Source of the DNA: Brachionus manjavacas
Taxonomy: Eukaryota; Rotifera; Eurotatoria; Ploima; Brachionidae
Direction of reading: 5' to 3'
Length of the DNA stretch: 64,000 nucleotides
Assembly (NCBI GenBank): GCA_019054805.1
Contig: JAHQIY010000032.1
Location: forward strand, 186,001 to 250,000
The notes beneath the pieces are model-generated. The model did no database searches and was not told where the DNA came from. It saw only the letters and a list, made by a program, of their open reading frames with translations. Below are positions 47,151 through 58,530 of this stretch, piece after piece. Position 1 is the first letter of the stretch, and every line of letters starts with the position of its first letter. The position numbers and the translations under genes are program-made.

Positions 47151-47464
47151 AAAGTCATGACTTAAATTTTTTTTTTTTTAAATGCGACAATTGTTGCTGA
47201 TTGTTTTTTGTTTTTTATATACTTTTTCCAAACAAATACAAAATAAATAGAAAAAAATTTTTTTTCACTCTTTTATTCATTTTATTTTTAATAGTGTTGA
47301 TAAATTCACCAAATTTTTGGTTTTATTTAATCGAAATAAAAAGTATTTCATCGTTTTCAAATGAAACGATTACAACCAGATTTTGTACAGCACCAACAGT
47401 GATATTTCTAGTTCGCGATATACTAGCAGTTAAAAAAGAAAAAAAAAATTTAAGTCATGGCTTT
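47151..47464. mobile_element. Foldback element with AAAGTCATGACTTAAATT ends
   Basis: The left end AAAGTCATGACTTAAATT plus a T-run at 47151 and the right end (complement AAAGCCATGACTTAAATT plus T-run) at 47447-47464 form about 25-bp inverted repeats with one mismatch, around a 270-bp core with no coding content. AAGTCATGACTT is itself palindromic. No target duplication was confirmed. MITE-like. Confidence 0.55.
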
Positions 47465-48086
47465 GACTAAACCCTAACCAATTTTTGACTAGCCGAATTT
47501 TTGGTTTATAGATTTTTGGCTAACCAAAATTAGCTAACGAACATCACTACTTACCACAAGCTTCGTCTTAAAACTTTTTGACCTAAATCCCTATTCCCTA
47601 AACCAGGACTCTGCCTAGGACCACGACCGGGTGCACCTGTTTCTAATTTAGATAAGTTTTTACTAAAATAGCGCTACCAAAGAATTATTTGCTTTTAATT
47701 AATTACATAGATCGATTAAATGCCATCCTTTTGGTAATTAGTTTATAATTTGTGATGAAAAAAAATATTTTAGTTGAAAATTTTATTTGATTAATTTTTG
47801 AATGTCAAATTTGTTAATATAAAATAAAGGAAAAAAGAAAATAGACAAAATATGAAAAAGAGAGCTTTCACTTTATTTAAATATTTTAGAGTTCAGAAAA
47901 AATGAAGAAGGTATACAATGGATAATTGGATATTCTATGTATTTAAATTCAAATCAACTTTATTTTTTAATTTCTTATCTCTGATAATGAGTATAGACAT
48001 TGGAAAAATAATTCGTTAACGGGACCGATAACAAAATTATAAAGCAAATTAAATAGTGTGATATGAAAGTTTTGACTGTTTTTTTT
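47465..48086. other. AT-rich intergenic DNA
   Basis: Nothing coding. A GC-richer patch at 47590-47640 (GGACCACGACCGGGTGCACC) stands out but has no recognised identity. Confidence 0.4.
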
Positions 48087-48767
48087 GTTTGAAAGGGGGT
48101 TGTGAATTTCGTTTCAATTTGATCATTTCAATTCAGAAAAATTTGAATAGCTTTTTTACTAAAAGAGAGAATTTAGTTCTGTAAAATGTTTAATTAAAAG
48201 CAAATTTGCTTAATGCAGTAAAAAAAGTCTTCAAAACACTCTGCAATTATCTGCATTTGCTCGTCATTAAAAAGTATTCAATTATTATAATCAAATGTGC
48301 AATAAAATTGGAGAGTTTTTGCACACATGAATATTTGGATTAAGCAAAGTTGCTTAATCATTAAGCATTTTACAGAGGACATTAACGAAGACATTAGAGA
48401 AATTTTTAACTCATAAAACAATTCATCTATTAAATCTATTCAAAAAAGTCTCAACTAAAAAATTTCATCTTTATTTTATAAATATAAATATATATATATA
48501 TTTTTTTTTTCAAAGCTTTATTTTAAAATTTTTAAATTATTTAATTTTTATAATTTGTAAATCATGTAAACTATTTTTTTTCTGTATAGCGCTTATCTTG
48601 CTGAAAGGGGAGCATGCGATCTCCAAGCAGCCGGCCTAAATGGCTATTTGTAATTAAATAAATAAAAAAATTAAGCATTTTACAAAACAAAATTATTTAT
48701 TTTAGTAATAAAGTTATTCAAATTGAAACGATCGAATTGAAATGAACTTCACAACCCAGTCTGAAAG
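48087..48767. mobile_element. Foldback MITE (copy 2) carrying a nested insertion
   Basis: Element 48096-48758 has the same ends as the 37.2 kb MITE (GGGGTTGTGAATTTCGTTTC at the left, complementary GGGTTGTGAAGTTCATTTCA at the right) and the same internal words. Flanks GTTTGAAAG (48087-48095) and GTCTGAAAG (48759-48767) form a 9-bp target duplication with one mismatch. It is 663 bp rather than 341 because of a roughly 295-bp insertion at 48375-48669. Confidence 0.85.
48360..48684 (+). mobile_element. Nested short retro-insertion with 15-bp target duplication
   Basis: The insertion 48375-48669 is flanked by direct copies of ATTAAGCATTTTACA (48360-48374 and 48670-48684), a MITE sequence present once in copy 1. 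The inserted DNA is AT-rich, then a GC-rich 3' part (48595-48645: TGCTGAAAGGGGAGCATGCG, CTCCAAGCAGCC, GGCCTAAATGGC) that can form hairpins (GGAG/CTCC within TGCT/AGCA; GCC/GGC), ending in AATTAAATAAATAAAAAAA. A long target duplication, structured 3' end and A-rich tail indicate target-primed reverse transcription: a SINE or 5'-truncated LINE of another family. Confidence 0.75.
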
Positions 48768-49434
48768 TTTTTAAGTTCAAGTTCACTTGACTTTTTAACT
48801 TTTAGATCTCTCTAAAGTTTTCGTGGGTCACTGTAATATAGCGATATCTTTTTTGATAAAATGAGATAAGTTGATAAACTTAACCATCAGCATTGAATAT
48901 AATTGAAAATAAAAAATTTTTCAATTTAAAAAAATTAGCAAATAATTGACAATTATATTATTGTTCTGTGTTAAATTTTTTTTATTCTTAAGCTTTGAAA
49001 TGAATAGACAAAGTTCAATCAAAATTAAGTAGTTTTTGTCTTAATTTTTGATCTTTATATTAAAAATTTAAAAAATATTTCCAAAAAAAAATAGCAATAA
49101 AATACTTCACTAGGTGATTAATGAATAAAAAATCTTTATTGTCGCATAACTGAAAATGATTTTTATATAATATTAAAAAAAAAGTTTTTAAATAAGATAT
49201 TAAAAAAATCAAGCCACAATCAGCGAATTCGAGTTAAAAATTTATTTATTTTAGTTCAATCACATTTCAAATTGCCTAATTTTTACAAATTAAAAAATTT
49301 TTCCTTTTGTTCTATGTTAAATTTTGATCAATTGTTTATATGTAGAGGCTGATCGCTTGTTTATAAAAAAATGAAAATTTTAGTTATTCCAATTATTCAC
49401 AAAAGTTTTTTTAAATATATGTCTCGATTTCAGT
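48768..49434. other. AT-rich DNA downstream of MYPT
   Basis: 3' flank of the MYPT gene; no element recognised. Confidence 0.45.
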
Positions 49435-52400
49435 TCACTTGGACAATTTGCTTATAACTCTAATTAATGCTGCATTTTCCTCTTTTAAGCGAACATTGTC
49501 TTGTTTCAAATTTTCAATTTTCTAAAAGAATAAAAATTTTAAAATAAACTAATGTTCAAAAAAATTGTCCTCATTTTTTTCTTATTTTTAGACCCTGAAT
49601 TTAAATAATTTTTTTTATTTATTTTAGCTAAAAATCTTTTTTTACTTTAACTTCTTCTTCGAGTTCTGATATTCTTCGATCTATGGCTCTTTTTTCTCGT
49701 TTATCTAACGTTCCATAATCATTTGTGTTATTTTTCTTAGATGAAATAAATAAAATTAGAACATTAATTGTTTTTTTTTGTTGTTGTTGTTAAATCTTCT
49801 GAACTTTACCTTGTTCTGATCATCGAGGTCTTTTTGAAGTTTCAAAATAGTTTGACTTAGTTTTTCGTTCTCCTTTTTAACTGTTTCATAGGCAGCCTAA
49901 ATAAATAGGAAAAAAATAATGAATTTTGATTTAAAAGATTTATATTGAAAACTTTAATTATTATGAAAAAAAAAAATTGTAATTAATCTAAATTTAGGCC
50001 TTATCTACCTGATAATCTTTAATAATTTGCCCATTATTTCGCTCTTGCCTGCATTCTTTTTTTGGCGAAGCCGTATGAACGGTATTATCAGTTATGGTCG
50101 ATGACACGCATCTTCTTTCAGTTGAGGGAACTTGAGAAGCACTTCGTTTAATGCCAGGACGATTAGAATTATGATTAGCATAGACATTATTTTCGGCTGG
50201 ATAATCATTTTTGTCGAATCTGTTTGTTGGTCTTACGGAAGATCTAGTTTCGAAATTTTTCGAATTATGTTGCAGTTGATTGTCATCTAGTGAAAAAGAA
50301 TTGATCGAACTGTTCAAATCGTCTTCATCTTTTTCTTTGAATTCAACTTCGCATTTTTCCTCATTCCATATGAGCTTGTTGATCTTTTTTGGTGCCGAAT
50401 CGTTTATCTCGTTTGGAAACAAGTTATAAATGCCTCGATTTCTTAGCCGGCGGTTTGCTTGTGTTGAATTGGTATCCGAGAAGCCTTTGGATTTTTCGAT
50501 CACGTCCAATAATTTGTCTGTTTCTATGTCATTGGCAATGATGTTATCTTTGTCGGCTGATTCCGGTTGATTCAACGAGCTCAAATTAGAATTCGAAATG
50601 TTTGTTTTGATCGTTTCACCGAATAGAGACGACAGACTTGAAACACCATGTTGACTTATCGGAGGACTATTTACCGGTACTGTAGTGAGTACATTAATTG
50701 GGCTACTTGACTTATTTGTTGGTTCTTGAGGAGGTGAGTGTTCAGCTTGAGCTATGGGAGAGTTTGGCTGAGCTTGATTATTTCCTTTAATAGTTGCTTC
50801 TGCACTTTTTATATCTTCATAAGAGACAGCTTGAGTTGAGCGACGAAAGTGTCTTTCTAATTTTGCTTTCTGCTTTCTTATTAACTCGGCCTGTTCGTCT
50901 TTTGAAGCTATTGGTGCCGTCGAGTATCTCCGACTAGTTGGACTTGATGAATCATTTAATGAATCGGCGGCACCTGATCCTGTCGAAGTAGGAGAAACAT
51001 TTTGATTTTGTGAAACATTCGACCCCAAAACTATTCTTCGTTTGTATGTCGAGCTATCATTTGATCCACCATTTCCCCATCTTAAATTTTTAAATAAATA
51101 GAAATATTTAAATTATTAAATTAGTCATTGGGAATTTTGCAACAAAAATTAACAAACTCGATGAAAATTTTTTTTTTTCTAAAATCTCCAAATTGGTTCT
51201 GCAAATTTACTTTCACCTTTGTTTTTAACATTTAAATCATTTTTTTTGCTCATGCACTTAAATTCAATCTAATTGAGTATTATTGAAGCTTTTGTTTTGT
51301 TGAGATTCATTTTATCTTTTGTTTTGTAAAGCTCAATAAACTAAACAAGTAAAATATTTTTGTTTTATGTTATTCTTAATTTTAATAAACGGAAAATTGT
51401 AGTTTAAATTTTTATTGTTTAACACTAGAAGCACCAAAACGAGTCAGAATGACTTGTTTTAATAGAATCTAATGGATAAAAATGGATAATAATTTATTAT
51501 TTGGATAAATCTATTCAAAACTTAATTTTAATTGAGAAAAAATAAAAATTTGGCTAGAAAAACTATCTTGCAGAAATTTTATCTTCTACTGAATTCATTC
51601 CTTTTTGAACCAATTTTTCGTCTTGCATGTAAAATACGCAAACTTTAATTTTTGCATTTTTTAAATTTGCTTATCTTCGTTCAAGTATTAGGATTTAAGT
51701 CAGTTTTTAAAGATTTGTATACTTTTTATAAATATTTTATGACTCATCCATTGATTTTGTAGATAAATTCAAAATTTTAATTAAAAAACGAGTCAAAATG
51801 ACTCTTTTTGGTGCTTCTAGTTGTATTTACTTGATTTTGTACAAAGCAAATATTTTATTTTTTTTGAATTTAGTTAATTTAGAAAGTTATTCTTATTTTT
51901 ATGCTGAAAAAAAAATTGTGCTCAAATATCAAAAATTGACTTAGATTTTAGCGGCCAAAAATCGTAAAAGAGTCATTTTGACTCGTTGGTGCTTCTAGTG
52001 TTAAATGATGACAAAATACATTGGACCCTTAATGCTTGCAGAATCTTTATTTAGATGATTTTATTTTAGATGATTTCATTTTTGATGAACCAATTTTGTG
52101 TTATTAGGGAAATGTGAAATTTTAGTAAAAAAAGAAAAATGTTTTAATTTTTCTTTTCTATAATGTACAAAAATGGTATTGTAAACAGTTCAATATTGTA
52201 ATTTTTAAACTCGATTTTAACGACATGTCACTACAACTAGAAAGCCAACTTTAGCTACATGTTCCATAAAAATGATGGACACCATAAAAAAATGCAAAAA
52301 ATTGCTTAGTTTTTGCAGAGCTTGGGACAATTTTGAACAATGTTGTACTGTTTTCAAATCCATTTTTTTACAATTAGAAAAAAATTCTATTGTAATTTTT

Positions 52401-54680
52401 GTACTAAAATTTCACATTGCCTGTACTAAGAAACAAAAATTATGTTAGTTTATAATTGTTGTTCCAAAAACCAAAGAAAAAGTCTTAATTAGTAAAATTT
52501 TTTAAAATACCTTCTTTCAAAAAACGGGCGGTTGTTATTATTAATAGAGGTAGGCATATTAATTGCGCTGGCGCTGAATGTGTTATTAGTCAAGCTATTA
52601 GAACTTGTGTTTGAATTAGAATTTGTTTTGCTCAAATGAGGAGAACTTTTATTTTGAGAAAGTGTTTTGGAGTTGGAACATTCAAGTGTTATTTCACTGG
52701 GATTGATACTGCCAGAGCTTAAAAACAAAAAGATTATTTTTTTGAAATTTTCTTTTTATTTTAGAATTAAAAAAATTTAAATGCAAGAAAAATTTCCTAA
52801 AAAAGCTTCTAACTGTCATTTATTTTGTTTTAAATTTAGTTTTAAATTTTGTATTATATTTTGTATCTTTGTTTATGACTTAGTCGCAAACTATTCGAAT
52901 GAATTAAAGAAAATGTTAAAAGTCAAATTACATGCATTCAAAAAAAATTAGTTTGTTAATTTAAACTATTGATTGTGGTTTATTACCTAATTTGCTTGTC
53001 GTTTATCTCGTCCTAAATAGTGTAAAAAAAAAATTAGTTTTAAAAATTAGAATGCGTGAATTACCATAATTTTGTCGATAATTCACGCATAGTAAAATAA
53101 TTTTTGTTTTGATGAAAACACTTTTTAAATTCATTCACCTTGTCCTTTTGGGAAAAAAAAAGTTATTAAATTTAACGATTTGTCTTTTTTTCAAATGTTT
53201 ACTTCGTCAATTTTTTGCTTAATAGATGCACTTAAACTTTTTAGATTTTCATGGAGACCGGTTTTTTGCTTGAGACTGTTTGTGCTCGTCACATTTCCAC
53301 TAGACAATTTGTCGGCGTGCTCCACTTTTTCCTGATTCCTATTTTCCTTTTCCTCTTCTCCTTTGATTTCTTTAAATATTAAATTTCAAAATATCTATAT
53401 AAAATAATTATGCATTGTGAGTATTTTAAAGTACCATTTTCGTTTTCATACAAATCAAATTTAGGTTTAACTTTACTTGCCAATGGCGACAGTAAAATCT
53501 TTTCTTGTCTTTTTTCGCGATCACTCAATATCGACTTGGCTTCATTTGACAAACGACTAATAGAAGACTTGGATGTTTCGTCCGATTGACGCCGAAGTCG
53601 ATTCGGAATCGATTCGCCCAATACCAAGTGATTGTTCACTGAGTTCAAGTTCAATTTCGATTGATTGGTATTTTTCTGAATTAGTCTTAGCTTTGCGGCC
53701 ATTTCTTCTCGGCAAACATCGAAAGGTGTCTGGCCCTGAAATCAAAATCGAAATAGAGTTGAAAAAGAAAGCATGGTAGCTTTACTGAAAGAGTGCTTAC
53801 TGAAAAAGTTTTCGCATCGAAATCGGCTCCATTTTCAACAAGGATGCGACAGGCATCTTCTTGTTCCCAGTGAGCAGCTGCATGCAATGGAGTCCATCCG
53901 TCTTTATCCAACGCATTTATACAAGCACCAGATTGAATCAATAATCTAATTTGAAAAGTAAGTAAGTCTAAATATGTTGTTAGCAATTGAGCAAGCAAGT
54001 TACTGCAAGACTCCTAAATAGCCTTTTGAAGCTGATACATGCAAAGCAGTGGCCCCAGATTTTTGATGTATTTTATCTTTAAAATTCATTTGTTTGGCGT
54101 CCTCGTACATGATCAATTCTTCTTTTTGCTTTTCATATTTAGCATCGATCGACTGCTTTCTCATTTCTTCTTCAAGGTATTCTCTAATATTGATGTTAGT
54201 TTCATCGCAAAGGTCTATTGGTAAATCGCTATCATAATTGCAAATGTCAAGACGAGCATTTGTTTGAATCAAATACTTTATGACTTCTAAATTGCCGCCA
54301 CTAACAGCAGCATGGAGCGGGGTCCAGCCTTCATTATCTTGAGCATTCATGTCCGCATTGTTTTCTACTAAAAATTTAACCATATCCAAGTTAGCGTCTA
54401 TGCACGCCTGGTGCAATGCAGTCAAACCGTCTACATTAGTTGTGTTTATATTTACACCCATTTTTAAATGTTGCTTTACTTCGTCTGTGTCGCCATTGGT
54501 GCACGCTGCCAAAAAGGTACAGCTTCTCGGAAACTTGACTTTGGACTCCTTTTTTTTTATTTGAGACAAATCCTGGCTAGCATCAACATTGTTCGAGTCT
54601 TTCATTTCATTCTCTTTCCATCGTTTGATTTGTTCTTCTCGTTTTTTCTGTTTTTGCATATTGGCCTCGTCCAAGTACAT
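49435..54680 (-). CDS. PPP1R12: Myosin phosphatase targeting subunit (MYPT/PPP1R12)
   Basis: Regulatory subunit that directs PP1 to myosin light chain and other substrates. Ten exons: 54680-54004, 53945-53801, 53735-53435, 53369-53203, 53012-52987, 52717-52511, 51080-50009, 49896-49810, 49735-49646, 49521-49435; all joins keep phase, giving 952 residues. Near the start KKKESKVKFPRS contains the PP1-docking KVKF. Ankyrin repeats follow: FLAACTNGDTDEVKQHL, DGLTALHQACIDANLDMVKF, EGWTPLHAAVSGGNLEV, GATALHVSASKGYLGVLQ, DGWTPLHAAAHWEQEDAC. A long Ser-rich region leads to LERHFRRSTQAVSYEDIKSA, matching the inhibitory ROCK site (Thr in RRST). The C-terminus is a coiled coil, KRAIDRRISELEEEVK then EENAALIRVISKLSK, nearly the vertebrate ending. 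An eight-residue micro-exon (DEINDKQI) is notable. One intron holds a TTAA-flanked MITE. No second vertebrate-type phosphorylation site was seen. Confidence 0.95.
51419..52004. mobile_element. piggyBac-style MITE (TTAA duplication) in a MYPT intron
   Basis: Element 51423-52000 (578 bp), flanked by TTAA on both sides. Its ends CACTAGAAGCACC and the complementary GGTGCTTCTAGTG form inverted repeats that continue through ACGAGTCA.AATGACT. Next to each end is a small palindrome GAGTCA-NNN-TGACTC. A third copy of the end (GAGTCAAAATGACTC then TTGGTGCTTCTAG) lies inside at 51787-51823, implying an internal duplication or nested copy. TTAA target and CACTAGAAG-like ends are typical of piggyBac-superfamily non-autonomous elements. 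No transposase is present. Confidence 0.8.
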
Positions 54681-56029
54681 TTTTTGAATTTTGATTAATA
54701 TTTTGTCATATTAAAAATATATTAATTTTTGAATCTAAATAATTTATCAATTTTTAGAAATGAAAAAATGCAAAACTTACTTCTCAAAGTAAAAATGATC
54801 AAAAAGATGAATTTGAAAATTTCAAACCAAACCCAAACCAAACTCAAACCATCTAATTTAAATTATATTTTTTAAACACAAAAATACCTAATCCACTTTC
54901 AAAATGTTCACACACTTTTTCTTATTTTTTGTGGACACATTTTTATTTAAATTAGAATGTTTAATCAATTGAATAAAATTTTCGTTTTTTTAGTGTTTTT
55001 AAAAAAAAAATTTTTAATTGATTTCAAATTTTAAACTGGACTATCAATAGTTGCTATTTTTTAGATGTTAAAATCTTAAAAATATCTTCTCAATATCTAC
55101 ATATATCAGTTGAGTGAATTAACAATTGAATTATCTGTAATTTATTTTTGATACGCCAAATTATAATATTAAAATTTTCATCTAAGATAAAAATAATTAA
55201 AAAATAAAAGAAAATTATAAAAGGAGAATTTTTTATTCGTGATCTAAAAGATGTAGTTGCTATCAGTATTTTGATATATTCTTCATTAAAGTATTCAAAT
55301 GTAAACAAATGAAATATAAAATAATAATTTAACCGTATAAAATCATGGCTTGGTAAGGAAAAATTTAAAAAATTGAATCCAAAATGAGAATAAACCAGCA
55401 ATCTAGATAATTACGTTATATTTTCAATTTACGAAGCCCCTTTTTTATTACCAAATATAAAATTAAAAGCGGTAATCAATTGATTTATGTTAAAACGAAC
55501 AAAAAAATCAAAGATTAATACGATTATTCGGGTTAGATAAATTATGCTAAAGTTATTTTTTTTCCTAAACTTAAAGGTATAGATACTAAATTGATAATGG
55601 ATACGATTTGTATTATCTTTCATCTAAATTTGTGTTCCTTCTTTATGAAGCTTTTTTCTCTCACAAAATTATGCAGTCCGAATTTTCAAGTAATTTAAAA
55701 CATGTTATTTTTATATGATTTAAAACAGGGTTAGTATATAATAATAATCATAATTTAAAAAAAAAAAGGGCTTTTTATTTACAAATCCACTAAGACTTAA
55801 AAAGCAATTTCAAATTACCTTAATTTCATTCAAAAATAAATGACTGCAAGCGATAAATGATATTCGATTTTTAATTTTAACATTTTAAATGATTTTTAAT
55901 TTTAACATTTTAAATCTCTAGATAAAAAAAACAAGAAATTAAAAAAAAATGTTAATAAATTATATATTTATTTTATCTAACAAATAATTTTGAATCAGGA
56001 CAACAAAAAATAGCAAAGCTTTAAAAAAC
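54681..56029. other. MYPT 5' flank and degraded hydrophobic ORFs
   Basis: The left part is the MYPT promoter region. Minus-strand open frames 55623-55429 (RKKNNFSIIYLTRIIVLIFD) and 55401-55090 (SPFIIFFYFLIIFILDENFN) are hydrophobic and AT-driven; separated by one stop and a frameshift, they could be a decayed membrane protein, but phenylalanine/isoleucine-rich frames arise easily in AT-rich DNA. Not assigned. Confidence 0.35.
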
Positions 56030-58530
56030 TCATCCTTTGTTAGTAGAGTTGAACATTTTTTCTTTTTCACCGTCTATCACAAAAACAAGTCTAGTAAATA
56101 CTAATGCAAAAAAAGTAGAGATAATAATTATAATGGAAAGGACTTTCTTCATCAAAATTAGTTTAAAATTTTTTCTTTGCTTATTTAACAAAGGTGTAAC
56201 AATGGTTATGTTTTGATCGTAATTTGAATTAGTATCTTTGATCACTGATTCAGTTTCAGATGACTTGAGTGATTGATTAAAAGCATTTTCTGCCTTTTTC
56301 GACCAGTTCACAAGACCAATAAATGCTATTTGTAGACCGATTAAAATTGTTGCACCCACCAAGTATCCGATCCAGTAGCCCAGGACTTTATATTGCGTTT
56401 TAAGCATTAACATTATTCCCAATGGAATTCCAAAACAGTACAAACTAACCAGAACCATCATAAAACCATACATTTGAGCTCCCATTGCTTTTAAAACGCC
56501 ACCACCAACACCCTTAAAAAACACTTGGTTAACTTTGAATTAAATGTTTATCTATTGAGTATTTTTATTATCTAATTTAATTTTTTATTTACATTGTAAA
56601 TTCAAATTAATTAATTAAAATCGTTCAAATTAGATAAAAAATAGTTAAAATAATTTTTTATTTCTTTTGTTCAATTACCTGTAACGCGTCCATCAAATGA
56701 GCAAACGATAAAAACTTAAGGAGGATTGCTGCTTCATCAATTATTTTCCTTTAATTATTCAATTAAGTACCTAAAGGGAAAGTTATTTCGAAATTTTTGG
56801 ATACTTCTCATTAGTGAACGCAGTTGGGATAATGTTGGATGAAAAATAAATTACCAAACATGTTAAAAATGATGCACAACCTTTATACAAAAAATTTAAA
56901 TAGAGAAAGAAAACTTGAAAAATTTCCAAATTTTACCTCCAAATGCGTAAGCAACTTTACAACAGTTCTTAGCTAATTCTGGAGAATTCTCTCCTAAAAG
57001 CTAAATAAGATAATTGTAAAAATTTGTCAAAAGAATTATAAACTCTAGTTTTTTTTGTTTCGAAACAAATTCAACAAAAGTTTTTTTAGAATATTTTTTT
57101 TTCATGATTACCTGGCCAATTCTAATGTTCGCACTTATAGCTTTAAAAAAATAAAGTTAAAAAATTTAAAAATATTAAAAAAATCTTACAAATTCCCAAA
57201 GGTATCTTTAAAATTAAACAAATTAGAAAAAATATATAAAAAATAAAATTTGCTCTATTTGTATACCATAAATGCGATATAAGTGGTTTGAATTCCGATC
57301 GACATAATTGATATTCCTTCTCTTCCCAGATTTCCTTTATATGATTTTAGATGTCGCGCAAATTTATCTTTAAATAAATTGATGAACTTACCTGCAGCAA
57401 TTACTCCTATCTCAAAATTTGCTAAGCCAAAAAATAACATGGCAAATCCTGGGATGGCAAGTTTTAGATATTCTGTCCAGTCGACTAAACATTCATTTGA
57501 CCAACCAGACCAAGTTAGAATATACATTTTAGTATAAATAATGTATATAATAACTGAAACAAGAATGAAAAAGTTGGCTATAACGACACTGAAAGCTGCA
57601 CCACTATTATATATTAAACTAATAGAAAGAATTAGCAGAATTTTAATTTTGAAAATTACACAACTCCATAATTGAAGTGAATTACAAATAGATAATGAAG
57701 TATTGCATCGAAAAAATTTGCAAAAATGTTTATCGCCAAAATAGGATAAAAAATATTCTAAACATTTAAAATAAAAAAAAGCCACAATCAATTCTATATT
57801 TTACTTGTGACAAAACATATCGTTGAAGAACTACATGAAAACTAAAGAACTAAAAAGTTAAACAATTAAATTCAAGAATTTAAATAGATCTAAATTCACT
57901 TAACAATTATTGCTGGCAAATAAGTAATAATGTATTGATCCGCTAGTCTAAAAAAATAACTTTTAACTAAAATTTTATTTTTATTTTTCAATATTTACTC
58001 TATTACTTCTGTTTCTTTTATAAAAAATTGCATCACATTTTTAACATTTAACAAGACTCCAGAAGTTGGAAAGCATGACAAGAAAGATATGATCAAACCC
58101 TTTTGTAGCACTAGACCTACTTTTTTTTTATTGAAACCACCAAATATCTTGAAATAGATCAAATTTTTTCCAATATTAATAATTTAAATAGAAATTGATA
58201 GAAAATTTTTACTTGAGGCAAAAGAGTGTCACATGCACTGCATAATCCAACGAGAACTGAAAATGAACCAATATTTATAAAAGTGTTAGCAATTGTAACG
58301 GCAGCTAGTTCACTCGATCCGATGTGTCCACAGAAAAAAAGACTAATAATTGGAAGAAAGGTCTGACTAATCTGATTCAATATCAAAGGAATTGCACTAA
58401 GAAAAAGAATTTTGAAATCATATTTGAATCCAAAAGGAAACAGGCTATTAAGTTCTCTATTGAAAATCTGTTTATATTTCTTATTAGGAGTCGAAATATC
58501 CTTTTCTTCGCCAGACTCGCAGCTATTCAT
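56030..58530 (-). CDS. MATE-family transporter (SLC47-like multidrug and toxin extrusion)
   Basis: Plasma-membrane H+/organic-cation antiporter of the MATE family. About 13 small exons join in phase. Starting MNSCESGEEKDISTPNKKYK, TM1 is KILFLSAIPLILNQISQTFL and TM2 LFFCGHIGSSELAAVTIANT, with the hallmark GLCSACDTLLPQ (family: G-x-x-A-C-x-T-L-x-Q). Then FNKKKVGLVLQKGLIISFLS, ADQYIITYLPAII, HVVLQRYVLSQ, PILAINIFANFFDAILHY, GAAFSVVIANFFILVSV, WSGWSNECLVDWTEYLKLAI (family WGGWSLECLQDW), GIQTTYIAFM, ISANIRIGQLLGENSPELAK, FLTCLVIYFSS, and the last exon GVGGGVLKAMGAQMYGFMMV with a terminal transmembrane helix LSIIIIISTFFALVFTRLVF. Length and extra C-terminal helix suit animal MATEs. A few exon edges (between 56.7 and 57.2 kb) are inferred. 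No break seen. Confidence 0.9.

Noticed and set aside
47201..47470. 89-residue plus-strand frame
   Set aside because: Hydrophobic AT-driven frame inside a foldback element; no start context or homology.
47465..47485. Telomere-like ACCCTAACC
   Set aside because: A single partial repeat next to AT-rich DNA; no array.
53573..54698. Plus-strand frames opposite MYPT ankyrin exons
   Set aside because: Antisense shadows of exons with clear ankyrin repeats.
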